The translations under genes were made by a program, and so were the position numbers. The notes under the pieces are model-generated. The model was not told the origin of the DNA and searched no databases. It saw only the letters and a program-made list of their open reading frames with translations. 64,000 nt of DNA from Scylla paramamosain. Its lineage: Eukaryota; Arthropoda; Malacostraca; Decapoda; Portunidae. Shown here piece after piece: positions 1 to 14,544 of the stretch. Numbering within the stretch: the first letter of the stretch is position 1; each line of letters begins with the position of its first letter. The stretch is taken from NCBI RefSeq assembly GCF_035594125.1, contig NC_087156.1:34396997-34460996 (forward strand), read 5' to 3'.

Positions 1-66
<66 letters not shown>
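1..66. repeat. (TC)n microsatellite
   Basis: Uninterrupted TC repeat at the left edge of the window; it may extend beyond it. Confidence 0.99.
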
Positions 67-71
<5 letters not shown>

Positions 72-1008
72 CTCCATCGCTTCCTCTTTCCCCACATCTT
101 CCTCTGCCTCTTCGTCCTCCTTCCTTATCTCCTTCGTCTCTTCATTTTTTCTTCACCCTCCTCCTCCTCCTCCTCCTTGATTTGTTCTTCCTCGTTCTTC
201 CTTGTCATCAAAAGTACTATTTTCTTTACAATTTTCTTTATTGCGCTTGATGTATTGACTTTTTTTTATATTTCTGTTAACATGTACAGACATACACAGT
301 ACACAGTCGCAAATAAGCTTCACAAGTATACAGTAACAACTTCCCTACTCGGAAATTAACTCAACCACCGAACCGTCCTAAACACCAATCAACTGTGCTA
401 AACACCTTCGTGAAAAGTCAGCAGCTAGAAGAGGAAAAGTGTCAATTGCAGTTTCCTTTGATGGCAACATGAGAAAAGAGCTGGTGTGAATGACAAAAGA
501 TGGGTTGGGGTAAAAATGTGTAGCTGTCCATGTACAGGATGCACGCGACGAGGGGAAGACGAGACGAATAAGGTGAAGACATCCTAGTACTTAAGGAAAA
601 CGCTCATATGTGCCAGATGGTGCACGGTGTACTAAGACAAAATGAGAAGTGGATTTTTTTTTTTTTTTATTACAGTTTAGTTTAGATAGATTTGAGAGTT
701 AAAAATGTTCGCTTTTTGATTCATGTAAATTTTCCTTTTCTTTCCTTATAATATCTTTTTCTCCTCTTCATGATCAATTTGATTATGTCGTAGAAGCTTT
801 CACCTTTCGTTTCAACTTTTCATCGGCTGTGGTTCTAGCTCGTTCCTCCCTCCCTCCCTCCTTCCTCCTCCTCCCCACATACGAGTATATCTTTTAGATT
901 TAAATAACGCAGCAGCGAAACGCGTACTGCCATTTATCCATGTACAAGTGAGTATCATGCCTCCTCCAACTATGTTGAACTGCGAAGCCTGATATATAAT
1001 GAATCTGA

Positions 1009-1011
<3 letters not shown>

Positions 1012-1057
<46 letters not shown>

Positions 1058-1085
1058 TTTTTTTTTTTTTTTTTTTGTGTGTGTC
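1012..1085. repeat. (GA)n - poly(T) - (GT)n compound repeat
   Basis: GA repeat to about 1055, then about 20 T, then a short GT run. Open frames across it are serine-leucine runs with no coding meaning. Confidence 0.97.
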
Positions 1086-2143
1086 GGGCTTGATCCACAA
1101 TTTCTTGCCTCCACCCCGACATTTACCAAGTCTTTCAGTGCCTTCAGTTATGTATCGAATATGTAATGTTAACACTTACCTTGAAAGGTTTCTTAACACG
1201 GGAAACGTGCAGAGCTTTTTTGATCAAATCATGAGAAACTTTAGTTCCTTGTATGTTCTGTTACTTCAGCAGTAATATTGGAGACCGCTGCGTGCTCAAG
1301 TAGTACATACACATATGCGTTAGCAATACATCTAAAAATTTATTTGCTATACAAATCAAAGCCTGGTGGAAGATTACAACTGTTATATTTGTACCGTTAT
1401 AATGTAAGTTCTTAAGTAATGAGGTTACTTTTTTCACGAATATTCAGAAAAAAAATGCCACAGTCCTCTGCCTTCCCACGAATCACCAGGAACTTCGTTT
1501 TCTTCTCTTTCAACACCATACCATATTCCCTACAATAGTCTGGCAAATTTATCTGGACGTAGCCAGGATTACCATATCATCCATTAGTAACAATGCATGT
1601 AAATCCCCTAAAAAACCCTCAGCACCGACACTCCTCTTCAGCATCCACATCGCATTGTCCATATATAGTAAATACGAGTAACAGACGGTAGATGGAGAAG
1701 GAAGGAGGAATGATGGGGGAAGGAGGGGTGGAGAGTGGTAGTAGTAATGGTAGTAGTAGTAGTAGTTGTTGTTGTAGTAGGAGGAGGAGGAGGATGAGGA
1801 GGAGGAATAGAAAATGAAGAATGAAGGAGGAGGAGGAGGAGGAGGAAGAAGGAAGGAGGAATGGAGGAGGAGGAGGATGGGGGAGTCTCTTGACATTGCT
1901 ACTAAGATGGTTTGATATGGAGGAGGGAAGGAATCCAGCTGACAGTCTCTGTAGTTTTGTGTACGAGGTATTGGGAAAATAGTTGGTGTATGTTAAAGGT
2001 TGTTTTGTTTTGTTTGTTTTTTTCTGTGTGTGTGTGTGTGTGTGTGTGTTTCTGGATCTTTATTACTGGAATTTGCTAGCATGAATTGTTATTTTCAATA
2101 ATACATACCACACTGAATAAAAGTATAAAACATCTTTGTATAT

Positions 2144-2144
<1 letters not shown>

Positions 2145-2197
<53 letters not shown>

Positions 2198-2210
2198 TGA
2201 ATGAACAGGA

Positions 2211-2253
<43 letters not shown>

Positions 2254-2277
2254 ACTGTGTGTGTGTGTGTGTGTGTG
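2145..2277. repeat. (AAT)n, (TC)n, (GT)n cluster
   Basis: AAT repeat at 2145-2196, TC repeat at about 2215-2251 and GT repeat at about 2257-2277, separated by short unique pieces. Confidence 0.97.
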
Positions 2278-4639
2278 AAATATTTTCTTACTGTATCATT
2301 AACCCATTACTAGAACAGGAAGGTGGATATTACCATGGGTAATGGCTGATAGACTAGGGAACCCATAACCATAAGACGGCATGATGTACAGTTTTGCGTC
2401 CTCTGCACTGTGCCAAGAGTTACCATTTATGAGCGACTATAGCAGCCAGAGGACTGTTGATAGCACGCCAAGGCCGTGTAAATAACATGGCCTTGGCACA
2501 ATACGCAGTAGTTTCACATACAACCCCATAATCTTATACACTTGAAGGAGTGCCATATCCTGTAAAATGTGCGATACATCATAGAATACATGTACTAAAA
2601 ATGTTATGTAGTGTATCTAACAGTAATGAGGAAGTATGAAGGAGTGGAAAAACAGTACAGCAAATTTCCTGAGTGACCCATGAAAAGAGGCCGTGGGCGA
2701 GCAGTTCTCTGTGGTGGATAGGGGATGCTCTGTGTGTCTGTGGATACTTTCATCAGCTGACTTCTGACAGAACGGGAGAAGGGGCACCACTGAGACCACT
2801 TCTGCGTACCCTGAGTCCTGTTGAGTCCTGCACGTGGCACTGGAGGCTCTCTGAGTAGGTAAGTAGCTTTGTAATGGTGCCTTGTTCATTGGCAGATACT
2901 GAGTGTGGTAGTGAAGTGGGAAATTTGTTACTTGGAAACTGGGTGAGGGTAAACACACAAATCCTCTTGATAACATGGAGTGGTTGCGTTTAGGATTGCG
3001 AGTATGGGGATGGATGTGGAGATATGTATTCAAATAAAGTAATAGGAAAAAGGAAGTTTAGTAGATAGGTATGTATTTGGTCTAGGGAGACGTTTCGTGA
3101 GTGAATGGTAGTGAGTAATTGCCATTCCTCATAGACAGCATGTTTCCCGCGCCTCCAGTGAAGGCAGCCAGCCTCACCCAACACAAATTATTAACTTATG
3201 CTAATAAGGAGAGGTAGGCAGATTTGATGCACTGATATACATATAGTGCCGGGGTGTTGAGAAATGTTGTTAATGTGTAAGCATTTAGGAAAGTGATTTG
3301 GTGTTTTCTTTGTTTAGTCTAGCGGTGCCCCGTGTTCTTTGTCTCATGTTGAGGTACACACCTCTGCTGTATTCTTGATGAAATATTTCACTAAATGCTT
3401 TTTGTTGATTTAACGGTGTCTGTATGATAACTTGCTAATTTGGTGTAACTATACAACCTTAAATCTATGGAGACATTATTATGTAAATTAATTACTTGAT
3501 AAAAATGCAAGATTCAGTTTGCTAATCTGGCATAAAATGACTATGTGAGATTTTTGTTAAACATATAGAACAAAGACTTTAAATTTAGTGAGTCCAATAA
3601 GAGTGAGCTGAGATGAGGAAACACCAAATTCTAATTTCTATATGTTTTCATACGGGACAAGATCTACAATCCTTTATGCAAAATCCTTGGGACAAGGTAC
3701 ATTTCAGATTTCAGAGCAGTAGATTTTTAAGTTCATTTCAATGAAGATAGATCATAGTTACTTATTTTTTACAGTTAATTAATAGTAATCAATGAAGAAA
3801 ACTAATAATTAATTATTAAGTATTCTGAATTAAGTTTATTCATGAATAAGAAAAGAATTTTGATTCTGGAGTGTGTCAGGGACCTGCATCTGAGAAAACA
3901 ATGTACTGAGGGTAGAAATTGAACTAATTGAGTAGTATTATGAGTGCAGAGGTAATGGTGGAGTTTTGGTTCACAGGAAAGGGACTGTTACAGAGAACTT
4001 GAGAGATATGTAATACATTTACTATGGAATGCATACATTACAAGAGAGATTGACAATTCTAGATTGTGGTTTCAAATATAGAAAAATTTATGTGAAGATT
4101 CTAGATTGTGGTTTCAAACATTGGGAAATTTATGGTTTGTCAGGAGGGGGAGTGTCTACAGATTGGAATCCTTGACAACGAGTTCCAAAATGACTTGTTA
4201 CTTGATAAATTGTGATGGCCAGATAAAGATCATCAATTTTCTGTACTACAATATGTACCACATATGATACATTTTGTTCCCTACCTTAGTAGTGATCTCA
4301 TCATTCTACTCTTGCTCTCTTTTGAATAACCTAACTCTCCTCTTTTTCCTTTCCTTAATAATTATTTCATTGTCCCACTCTTGCTCTCCTTTGAGTAGTC
4401 AAACTCTATCCTCTTTTCTTTCATATTCACGTTTGATATATAGGTATACTATCTTCATGATTAAGTAAATTTTCACGAGGTGATGAAACTCGTCAATGCA
4501 TAAAATTGAACACCTACATCATAGTACAGTCCATCCCTTTACCCTTATCAGATACACCCAGTCTTCCATAATGCTGTTCATCATTCTGAATATCATATTT
4601 ATTGTGGTCTTTAGTAATGTATAATGTATTCTCTTGCAG

Positions 4640-4733
4640 TACAATAATTGATAAATACCAACACCAGAAATTGAAGGATGATCAAGCGACTTCTCTACCT
4701 TACTTTTCTAGTGTCATTATGGATTGGTGGAAT
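4640..4733 (+). other. Exon-like segment upstream of ABHD12, frame-incompatible
   Basis: A good acceptor (ATTCTCTTGCAG) and a perfect donor (AAT|GTAAGT) bound 94 bases that are open in only one frame. That frame ends on a full codon, while the next ABHD12 exon needs two carried-over bases, so it cannot be coding exon -1. It may be an untranslated or cryptic exon. Confidence 0.25.
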
Positions 4734-5052
4734 GTAAGTATACTCAAACCTGTGACTAATTCTTGCTCTTTGTTGAAGATGAGTCAGTGTAACCAATACA
4801 TGTTTGTTGAATGATTTATGGCAAGCTAATAGGTACATTTTTTATTTCAAATACATGGATTTCATTGTTATAATTGCTTATATTTGGTTTTGATTATTTA
4901 TTCTTATGGAATGCTGAGACATTAAGTTCAAGCTTTGAACATTTTATTCAGGTGACAAGTGTGACATTCAGTTGTAAAATAAGTGAGCATAAATAAAAAA
5001 AATCTTATAACCATGGAATTATCCAAGCATTATCCTGTTGACACTCTTCCAG

Positions 5053-5171
5053 TGCCCTGAAAACAGTGGTGGTGGGAGCAGTGGTGACCCTGTTTGTGGT
5101 GTATATCATTGTTCCTCTTCTCTTCCACTATTCTCCCTCACTGCAGCGGCACATTGTTTTCCTCAACTTCT
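5053..5171 (+). CDS. ABHD12: ABHD12 exon: membrane anchor
   Basis: The acceptor is CTCTTCCAG and the donor is T|GTAAGT. The exon reads ALKTVVVGAVVTLFVVYIIV and continues to HIVFLNF, matching the single transmembrane helix and the FLNF segment of ABHD12. It starts with one base of a split codon, so an upstream exon ending in phase 2 is required. A TGA lies in frame 14 bases before the exon, so it cannot be the first coding exon. Confidence 0.88.
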
Positions 5172-6310
5172 GTAAGTTTCCCAGGTTTTTATGCTTTAAT
5201 CATGATGATAATTATGATAATAATGATAATAGTAAAAATAAATATTGTTAAAAAAAATTTTCAGTGAATGTGCCAAAAGTTGACTACAACTTGCCAGAGA
5301 ATGAAGGCTTGCCAGGAACTCGTAACTTCTATTTACAAACAGAGAAAAATGTCAGTGTTGGTGTCTGGTATGTATCCTTTGTTTTCATTCTTTATGTACA
5401 TAATCTCTTGATTTTACAGTCTGCCTTTTGAGTATAAAGATATCATAGTATATCTTTAAAGTGAAAGTGAGTGTGATGTTAAGCTATCCTGAGGAGTGTA
5501 ATCATTGTATCCCCTTAAATCAGGACTGCCATCATCTTAGGTCATCACTTGTGATTTATGGTAACTTGTATTTATTTAAAGAGTGTCACTGACCATAAAG
5601 AACACCAAGAATCAATCATAGAAGGGAGGAACATAGGGATACTCATCCACATATTCTTTTTCATTAACTTAACTGATAGGCAAATATTCTGTCATTTATT
5701 ATTTTCTAACATGTTACATATCATAAAAGCAATTATAATGGCTTGTAGTTTCTTTCATATTGATAGAATAATGGCATATTATTATCATTATTATTTTTTT
5801 CTTACTGATTAGTTCATTTGTATTTTAAGGCATATCTTACCGGAATCCCTGGCTCACTCAGCCCCTGAGAAGGGCTCCCCAGACTATGAGGACTGGTTTA
5901 TTAAGTCCCTCTCTGACCATCATCCTGTGATCCTCTACCTGCATGGCAACACCTCATCCAGGGCGACAGCTCATAGGATTGAACTTTACAATGTTCTCAG
6001 AAAAATGGATTACCATGTTGTAGCTTTTGATTATAGAGGTGAGACTCATTTCTTTTTCAAATTCCTCACTGGTAAAATTACAACATATAGTGTATTTGAG
6101 AGTACTTTTGTCACTTGACTACCACAGACAACATGAGAGCTTAATAACCAACACTAGAAACCAAACTTAGAACTTACTGTATATTCACTGTAAACTTTTT
6201 GAGGGAGCTGAAGCAGAGTTATTATGACTGAAATCATACCTACCAGATTTATATTATACCCTACTAGTACCTTCAAGTATTTGATATGTTTGTTGTAGAA
6301 GCCACATTGG

Positions 6311-6386
<76 letters not shown>

Positions 6387-9300
6387 GTGAGTGAGTGAGT
6401 TACTGAAAGCTTTGTACAAAGTTTTAAGGTGTTGACCATAGTAAAGTTTTTTTTTCTTTCATCCCTTAGACTCCTGCAGTATTGCAGCATCATCCTTTAC
6501 ATAAAAAGGAGTGTATCTGCTGGCCTAGAAACTCTTTTGATCAGTAGATTACTTCTCACAGCAGCACCACCAGTTAGAAAAGAAATTAGATATAAATAAG
6601 TAAAATTTTCCCACATTTCTCTATTTAGCCCTATGCATACATTAGCTTTCTTACTAAACACTATCAACTCATTCAATAACCTTCTGTTGTGATGAGCTGT
6701 GCAAATAGTGCAGAGGGAAGAAGGAAAAAGAGAAGAAAGAGAAAGCGAGAGAAGAAGAGGGAGAGAGAGAGAGGGAGAGCAAGACAAGTAAAGCAGATGC
6801 CTGAGGCGTGATAAGTACCTGTCCATCTCCCATGTGTTTACTCTCTGAGTATATAGTTACTCCTCTTCCATAATTAAATTTCCTTACTTCCTTTTGTCCC
6901 CTCATGTTGAGTCACCCATATTATATAGTTGAAGAGTTTGTCTTGCCTACAGAGTAATCAGAACCCACCCAGCCTTTGTAGTCTTCTCACAGTAATTTTT
7001 GAAAGATACTAGTTTCTGTGGGGAAAGTTAATATGTAGTGAGAGCAAGGCAGGTGGCTGTGTGTCCCTTTTCCTACACCCCCTTTCCCCCTTTGTCCTTT
7101 GTTATGCAACTCACCCACCCTAGGGAGTGTGGGGTGATGATGCTGCCGCCTTTGTCAGTCAGGTTTCTGTTTGCCTGAGGGGAAGATGTAGTCTCGCAGG
7201 AACCAAGTACTGGCATGGAGTTAGGATACATTTATGTATAGGAGAAGCCGCTTATTAGTTAGTATTGTATATGAGTTAGTGGCAGCCTCGCATCTGTTGA
7301 TTTAAGTAGGTAACACATCAGTCATAGGGCATGAGTTAGGGTATATTTTTGTATAGGAAAGGGTACTTATTAGTTAGTATTGTATATGAGTTAGCAGCAG
7401 CCTTGCCCCTGTCAATTTAAGTAGGTAACACACCAGTCATAGGGGTTTGACCAGGTGTATGGTGCCAGTTACCTCATGGTGACAACAAGTCCTCTTTGCT
7501 CATCCCTGTCTGTTGTCTTGTGTTTGGGTTATTGCCTTTTATGCTGTTAAATGTTAATAGGATCAGAGTTCTTTTGAGAGCTTTGGACCCAGAGGATCAT
7601 AGTTTCTCTGCCATACAGTAAAGTTAACTCCTTCCCCAGGCCTTACTGTTTATGGGTGGTATTGGCCTGCCTTCTAGGAGGTTGTAAAGGTCACTGAACA
7701 GCATAGGAGACAATGTTCTGTGAGTGTGGAAGGTTTTGTCTCAAGAGAGTGGTAGCTCATAGATTATTATAATCCTCATAGTTGTTTGTCCCTTGTCATA
7801 GCTCTGCCTCGTAGAACGTGGTTGTATGATTCTTTCTCAGCAAGTGAAGTGTGTTCGGTGTATTCCTCTCTTAGTGCTCAAGTAAAGACTGAGCAGTGAT
7901 CTCATATCTTTAATTCACCAGAGGAGACCAGAAGGACCCTGTACAGGTGAATGTGGGTCCCACACTAGACTGTGCAGGAGGCAGTTTAGGGAGGCTGACC
8001 CAAGGTAGTGGCAGCTGTGAGGGGGGCTGAACCTGGTGTTGTGACACTATATTTAATGGTTACAGGAGACCAGAAGGACCCTGTATACCTGTAGTTTGGC
8101 CCCGCACTAGATTACATAGGGAATACATAGGGTTTAGGGGAGCTGGCCAAGTTAAAGGCAGCTGTGAGAGGAGTGGAACCTGTGGTCGTAAGACTGCCCA
8201 CATCATACATCTTCACTGCGTACGTCCCACATTGCTGTCCAGTTGAATACAATTACTTCTTTCAAATGTAGCATAAATTCTCTTAATTTGTTCAACATTT
8301 TTCAGCTGCACTCCTGAGTGAGAAAATCAGATACATACATACATCTTTTAAACATTTTGTTCTTTGCTAGTCCTTTTCTGTGATTTCCATCCTCTTTTCG
8401 GTTCCAGTTTTTATTATAAACCTTTCCAGCAAGAGTTAAGAGACTTATACTTCAATAATTCCCACTTTCATTTTTCCCCTTGATGTAGAGGTTAGTGTGC
8501 TCAGCTTATATCCAAGAGGTCTTGACTGTGAATCCTGTGTCAGACAGAAGCATATTGGGTTTGTCTCCTTTCCTTTAGTAACCCATGTTCATAAGGCAAT
8601 GAATATTATGGGAATTGTGGCCTTGCCTTTCTAGCTGGAGTTGAAAGCCAGCAATGCTGCATTTCTGTATTTGTTATGAGTCTGCATACTTATTGCAAAA
8701 AACCAGAAATATTCTGTGCTACATTTTGAGTAGTAAGCAAGATGATATATAAAGTTTGTAGATTGGGATAATGAAGGTTTTTGTATGGTTTTCTAATACC
8801 AATACCTTGTTCTCTTTTCATGCTGACTTCGTTTATCCACTTAATTATAATTTATCCTCCATTCTTCAATATATCAGCTGTAGTCCTAACCACTCCTGCC
8901 TTTCTATTCATTTTTTTTTTTTTTTTTTTTCTATCATATCCCTTATAATTTTTTGCACCCTGGTATCACCACTTATCATTTCTGTAAGTATCACATTCAC
9001 TTTTTTATTTTTACTTATTTATTTGTTTGTTTTATTTTTATCTTATTTATTTATTTTACTTATTTATTTATTTATTTATTTATTTATTTTATCTATTTAC
9101 TTGTTTATTTTATCTATTTACTTATTTATTTTTTGCCAGCAGGAAATTTTGCTGCAAGTCTTTTGAATGCATAAATGGTCAGCTTCATATTTGTGGAGAC
9201 ATGTTGGTTAGTTACACTCATGGTGGTGAAGATAGATTTTAAAGGCTCAGGCAACTCCCTGATGCAGGTGCTATCAAAGATAGGGTTGATAGGAAACATG

Positions 9301-12300
9301 TGGGTATTGTTCTGGCACTCAGTAATATCTTGAGAAATGGCTGGCTTTGGGGGGGACTGGAACTCTGGTCCCCAAGATCATCCTGTCTGAGCACTGACCA
9401 TGAGGGCACTGCTTCCCTTGATTGTTTGATCTTCATTTGCTGCTACATTCATCAAATTTCAATATTCCATTCATCTCCCTTTTGAGAGTTCATCCTGAAC
9501 TTCCTTCCAATATGACTTTTTATTTATATATTTTTCACATAGTCACCTTCCAAGAAATGACAAAAAATAGCACTTTAAATCTGTACAACCTAAACACTTG
9601 TTTACATGTTTTCCACAGATGCTGTGTACAAGTATCAATAATGGTTTCTCTATGTAGATCGACTTTGAATTTTCCAGTAGCTGCTGGTAATAAGCTGTTT
9701 AGTCTGTCTAATTTTGCTTTCCACTAACTTGAGAAGCTCAGCATGTTGAAAACACTAGTTTATCAGTATTTATTTATTGATCTATTTTTGATCTGTTCTT
9801 GCACAGTCAGAGCTGATGTGTTTGGGGAAGCTACCCAAGCCAGCACACAGTTTTATGTTGGCAAACATGGATTTATAACAAAAATGGACCCATGTCTTTT
9901 TTCTGCTCTTTTCCTGTTAAAACCCAGACTAATATCATACATTTGCTGCTTTTAATGATAGTGTAAGTGCCTTAAGTCATCATATGCAATGGTAAAAGTA
10001 GTCTAACGTAATATCCAGGAACCAAGGCTGCTTATTTTTGGTGTCACACCTATAGAGGTGATGAGAGTCCAGATATTGATGATTTTGAAGCCTTAAGTAT
10101 TTTTCAGATCACAATTATTCAAATTTAGAAGGTCATAATACACTTTAAAGAAATATGTTCTATGAGAAGAAATGTTATTGGATAACAACTGTATGATGGG
10201 AACTCTTATCCTAGAATATCTTGATATGGTGTTCCTCAGGTTATGCTGACTCCTCCCGGGTGCAGCCCAATGAGCCTGGTGTGGTGCATGATGCCAAAGT
10301 TGTGTACAGATTTATTCGTGAGCGGTGTGGGTCCTCTCCACTCTTTGTTTGGGGCCACTCCCTTGGAACAGGGTGAGTGGAAACAATGTGAAAGCATGTG
10401 CAAAGTTGTTGATGTAATTATATAATTGTTTTGATTTATCTTCAAGCATAGAATAGACTTGCATTATCCTTACAAATATCTCACTGGTAACAAAGATGAC
10501 ACAATATTTATAAAAGAAGTTTGGTCATTAATGAGCTTTGTGGACCTGCTTTCACACTCCTGTGGGATTTGGTTCTGAATCTCTTAATGGATGGTTCCCC
10601 ATTTAACACTTCTCTCTAGACTTAATAATTGCATGCATAACAAGAACTGTCAGGCAGCTCACAATCTGTTACTTGTGTTAAACTGTATTGATAAGCATCA
10701 TACTTTCATGATTTTGTAAATATCTTTCTTTTAACTATATGTATCCTAAAGTAATTACTGTGTAATTTTACCATCATTCTACAGGCCATGAGTCAAACAC
10801 CCTGATGCAGTGTAAGGTCATTGCCTCCTTATGTTAAGGTGAACCCAAATAAATATTCAAGATCATGTTTCTCATCACATGCATATCTTGTGTTTTAGTG
10901 TGTCTACCCATGCTGTCCGGGACCTGTGTCTTGAAGGAGACTCCCCAACAGCACTGGTGTTGGAGTCACCTTTCAATAACATTAAAGATGAGATTAAATT
11001 TCATCCACTTTCTTCAGTAAGTTTTAGTTTTTATTCTTTGTACTATTTTGTTTTCCATTCTAAAATTTGTGTCAAAACAGACAACACAAATCAGTCTAAA
11101 AAACTACCAACAATGGCAGTAATTGTATTATCATTAAGAAATTTTTTGCATACCATGTATCACTAATGTTATTTGGCTGAAAATTGAAGACAAAACACCA
11201 CTTTTCATAACACTTACCTGATGATCACATACCATATTTGATGGCTCATAAGATGCACCTTTCCTCCAAAAAAAAAAGTCTCAGGAAATGAGCCTACATC
11301 CTATGAAGCCGAGGTTCAGCATTGAGGCAGTGGTTGGTGGTAAGTCTATGGTAACAGAGGCTCTAAAATCAAGCCCCAGACATCTTTACACATGTAAACA
11401 AAGTGATGATTGGTACTACACCACAAAACAACTCTTTCTTTCAAGGTAACAATATACAATAGGTCATACTTACCGGTAATTCACTTAGAATGACACCAGT
11501 CAGGAAGAATTTGCCTAAGTGATCATGCACCACGCATTGCATGTGCCAAAACAAACATGCGGTCAGTTACACACCGAACCTGGTGACACAGGCAAGCTTC
11601 ACTGTGTTCTTTACAGTGTGATGCCATTACTCCTTGAGGTAAGATACACTTTCATACAATTAAAATTACATCTATCTTTTAACATTCTTATGAACAAACT
11701 TTATCACCCCTGTAGTCTCTCACAGTCACTGCTGACGACATATGCCAATTACATGTTTACATTTCACAACAGGATTGGTACGTAGGCTACTAGCAAATAT
11801 TAAAGTTTTTAAATGCAAAATATTGGGATCTAATAATGATCTAAATGCATGTGAGAGTCTTCAAATGTGAGGTGAAATCCTTCACTTCATATTCAGAGCT
11901 TAAATCTGTTCATTTATCTTTTTTTTTTCATTTCAGTGTCTGCCAAAACTGGGTGCGTCTTATGAGCCCATGTGTCTTATGAGCCATCAAATATGATAGT
12001 TTCAAAATATGTAGCTCATCATTACTCAGCAGCACACACAGACACATGAAGATTGAATTTGAAATCATTTTTTTTTTGTATACTTTGCATCCAAAAACTT
12101 TAATTTTCAGATATTTCGCAAGATGCCAAAGTTTGACTGGCTCTTTCTCAAGCCATTAGCATCATCTGGCATTGACTTCCGGAGTGAGGAGCACATCACA
12201 CACGTTGCTGCCCCGGTTCTTATTCTTCATGCTGAGGATGACCTTGTGGTGCCTTTCACCCTAGGAAAGAAGGTCTGTACTCTTAACAGTCAATTATTCA

Positions 12301-14111
12301 GATATTTACTTCTCATACATGGTTCTTGGACATAACAATGATTTGTACATTAGATTGCTTTATTGCTCTGTGTGTGTGTGTGTGTGTGTGTATGCTTACC
12401 AAGTTGTAATTTACAGTGCCTGAGCTACGCTCATGTGGTCCCGTTTCCATATTTACACGTCCATTTTTTTCTTGAAGTTGTGCACACTCATTGCTGATAC
12501 TGCATCCTCATTGAGCTTGTTTCAAACTTCTATATTTCTATGTGAGAAACTATATTTCTTTATGTTATTCAAGCATCTTCTTTTTTGTATTTTTTTTTTG
12601 CTGTGTCCTCATGTGTATCTGGTTTTTCCTACTCCTCTTAGCAACAATTTCTCATTATCTATTTCTTCTGCTCTATTCCAGAATTTATAAATTAGTATTA
12701 AGTCTCCTCTTTCTCTTCTTTGCTCCAATGTTGGCAAATTAATTTCCTGTAACCTGTCTTCATATACTAATTCTTCCAGTTCTGGAACCATCTTCATTGC
12801 CATCCTTTGTATCCTCTCTAGTTTTTTTCCTTGTTTCTTTTTATGGGGAGACCACTTTGATATAGCATATTCCAACTTTGGTCTAATCATGGTGGTAATT
12901 AGCTTTCTCATCATATCTTTATCAATGTTGTGGAATGCTGTTCCAGTATTTGTCACCGTTTTATATGTATCTCCGAATATCTTTTCTACGTGCTTCTCTG
13001 ACTGTTGACTATCTTGTATTATCACTCCCAGATCTTTCTCTCCTTGTACATTTATTATTTCTTTATTTCCTATTTTATATGTCCATTATGGTCTCTTTTC
13101 ATTTTTTCCCATTTCCATTACATGACATTTTATCACATTAGATTCCCTCTCCCATTTCTTACTCCAGTCCCAGATTTTATTCCAATCCTCATATAGAATT
13201 TCAGTCTTTGTTGTTTCTTATGTGTCTTTGTAACTTTGCATCATCTGTAAACTAACTCATGTAACTCTTTACTCCTCCATTTATGGAGGTCAGGAAAAAT
13301 ATTGGTGCTAGCACTGATCCTTGTGGTACTCCACTATCTACTTTTCTCCATTTCAATTTTACATCTTTTACTACTGTTCTCATTTCTCTCCCCTTTAAGT
13401 AACTTTCCATCCAGCTTTTAAATTTTTTTCTCTTTAATCCTCTTATATTTTCTAGCTTCCATAATAACTTGTGGGGAACTTGGTCAAAATTTTTTTTAGA
13501 TCCAAATACACACAGTCTACCCATCCATTCCTCTCCTGTGTTATATCAGTCACTCTTGAATAAAAGCTCATCAAATTGGTTACTCATGATAGCTTTTTGC
13601 TTAAACCACACTATTTTTCTGTTATTATATCATGTTTTTTCTAGAAATTCTGACCACTGCTTCTTTATTACTTTTTCACAGATTTTACATACTATGTTGG
13701 TCATTGATACTGGTCTACAGTTTAGTGGTTCTTTCTTTTTTTCCACTTATATAAATTGGCACTACGTCTGCTCTCTTCCATTCCTTAGGCAGTCTTCCAG
13801 TTGATATTGAGCAATTTATTATGTCATATGCTGGTTCAATTCATTGTTTCCTGTACTCTTTTAAAATGAAACCTGGTACTCCATCTGGTCCTGTTACTTT
13901 CCTCTCTTCCAGTTCCTCCATCATTTTATAAACTTCTTTAATTACTGGGGCCATGAGTCCATAACACTCACTGTTTCCTCACCTGTGGGACCACATATGC
14001 ATGTGTGTGTGTGTGTGTGTGTGTGTGTTGTTTGTTTATTTGAAACAAAAGATAGTGTTTTTTTTTATTTGTATGACTTTTATTGATTTGATACATACAT
14101 TTATTCGATTT

Positions 14112-14199
<88 letters not shown>

Positions 14200-14491
14200 T
14201 ATCTGGTAGAAAAAAAACACACTTTAAGTATGAAGTAACAATTTTAAAGCAGCATGATAATGACATCAGTAGCACCTGGAGATAGAGCAATAACCCAAGT
14301 AGTGCCAATCAGTTTATGAGCAGAATGTACTGTGAAAGTACATTCTGAAAAGAAAGAAGGAATATATGTTAAGGGAAAAGAATGACTTGTTATGATTAAA
14401 GAGTGTGATGTCAAAAAAAATATACAAAAGGGGAATATATGCTGAAGTGTGAATGACAACCCACTGTCCAGTGGGTTGTTAGAGTTCTTAG

Positions 14492-14544
<53 letters not shown>

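Larger units (their letters stand above)
1..5052. other. Upstream region, mostly non-coding
   Basis: Simple repeats sit at 1-66, 1012-1085, 1670-1880 (GGA-rich) and 2145-2277. Between 2600 and 3180 the sequence is less repetitive and has a strong donor-like site at 2858/2859 (GAGTAG|GTAAGT), so a 5' UTR exon of ABHD12 is possible, but no frame there connects to the first identified exon. A short direct repeat of ATTCTAGATTGTGGTTTCAA occurs near 4055 and 4098. I see no other gene. Confidence 0.5.

Noticed and set aside
1549..1896. Minus-strand frame rich in Ser, Pro and Tyr runs
   Set aside because: It is translated GGA/GTA simple repeat, not a gene.
2604..3184. Overlapping open frames on both strands (up to 138 codons) in a less repetitive stretch
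   Set aside because: No recognisable domain, frames overlap on both strands, and none joins in frame to ABHD12. It is kept only as a possible untranslated exon region.
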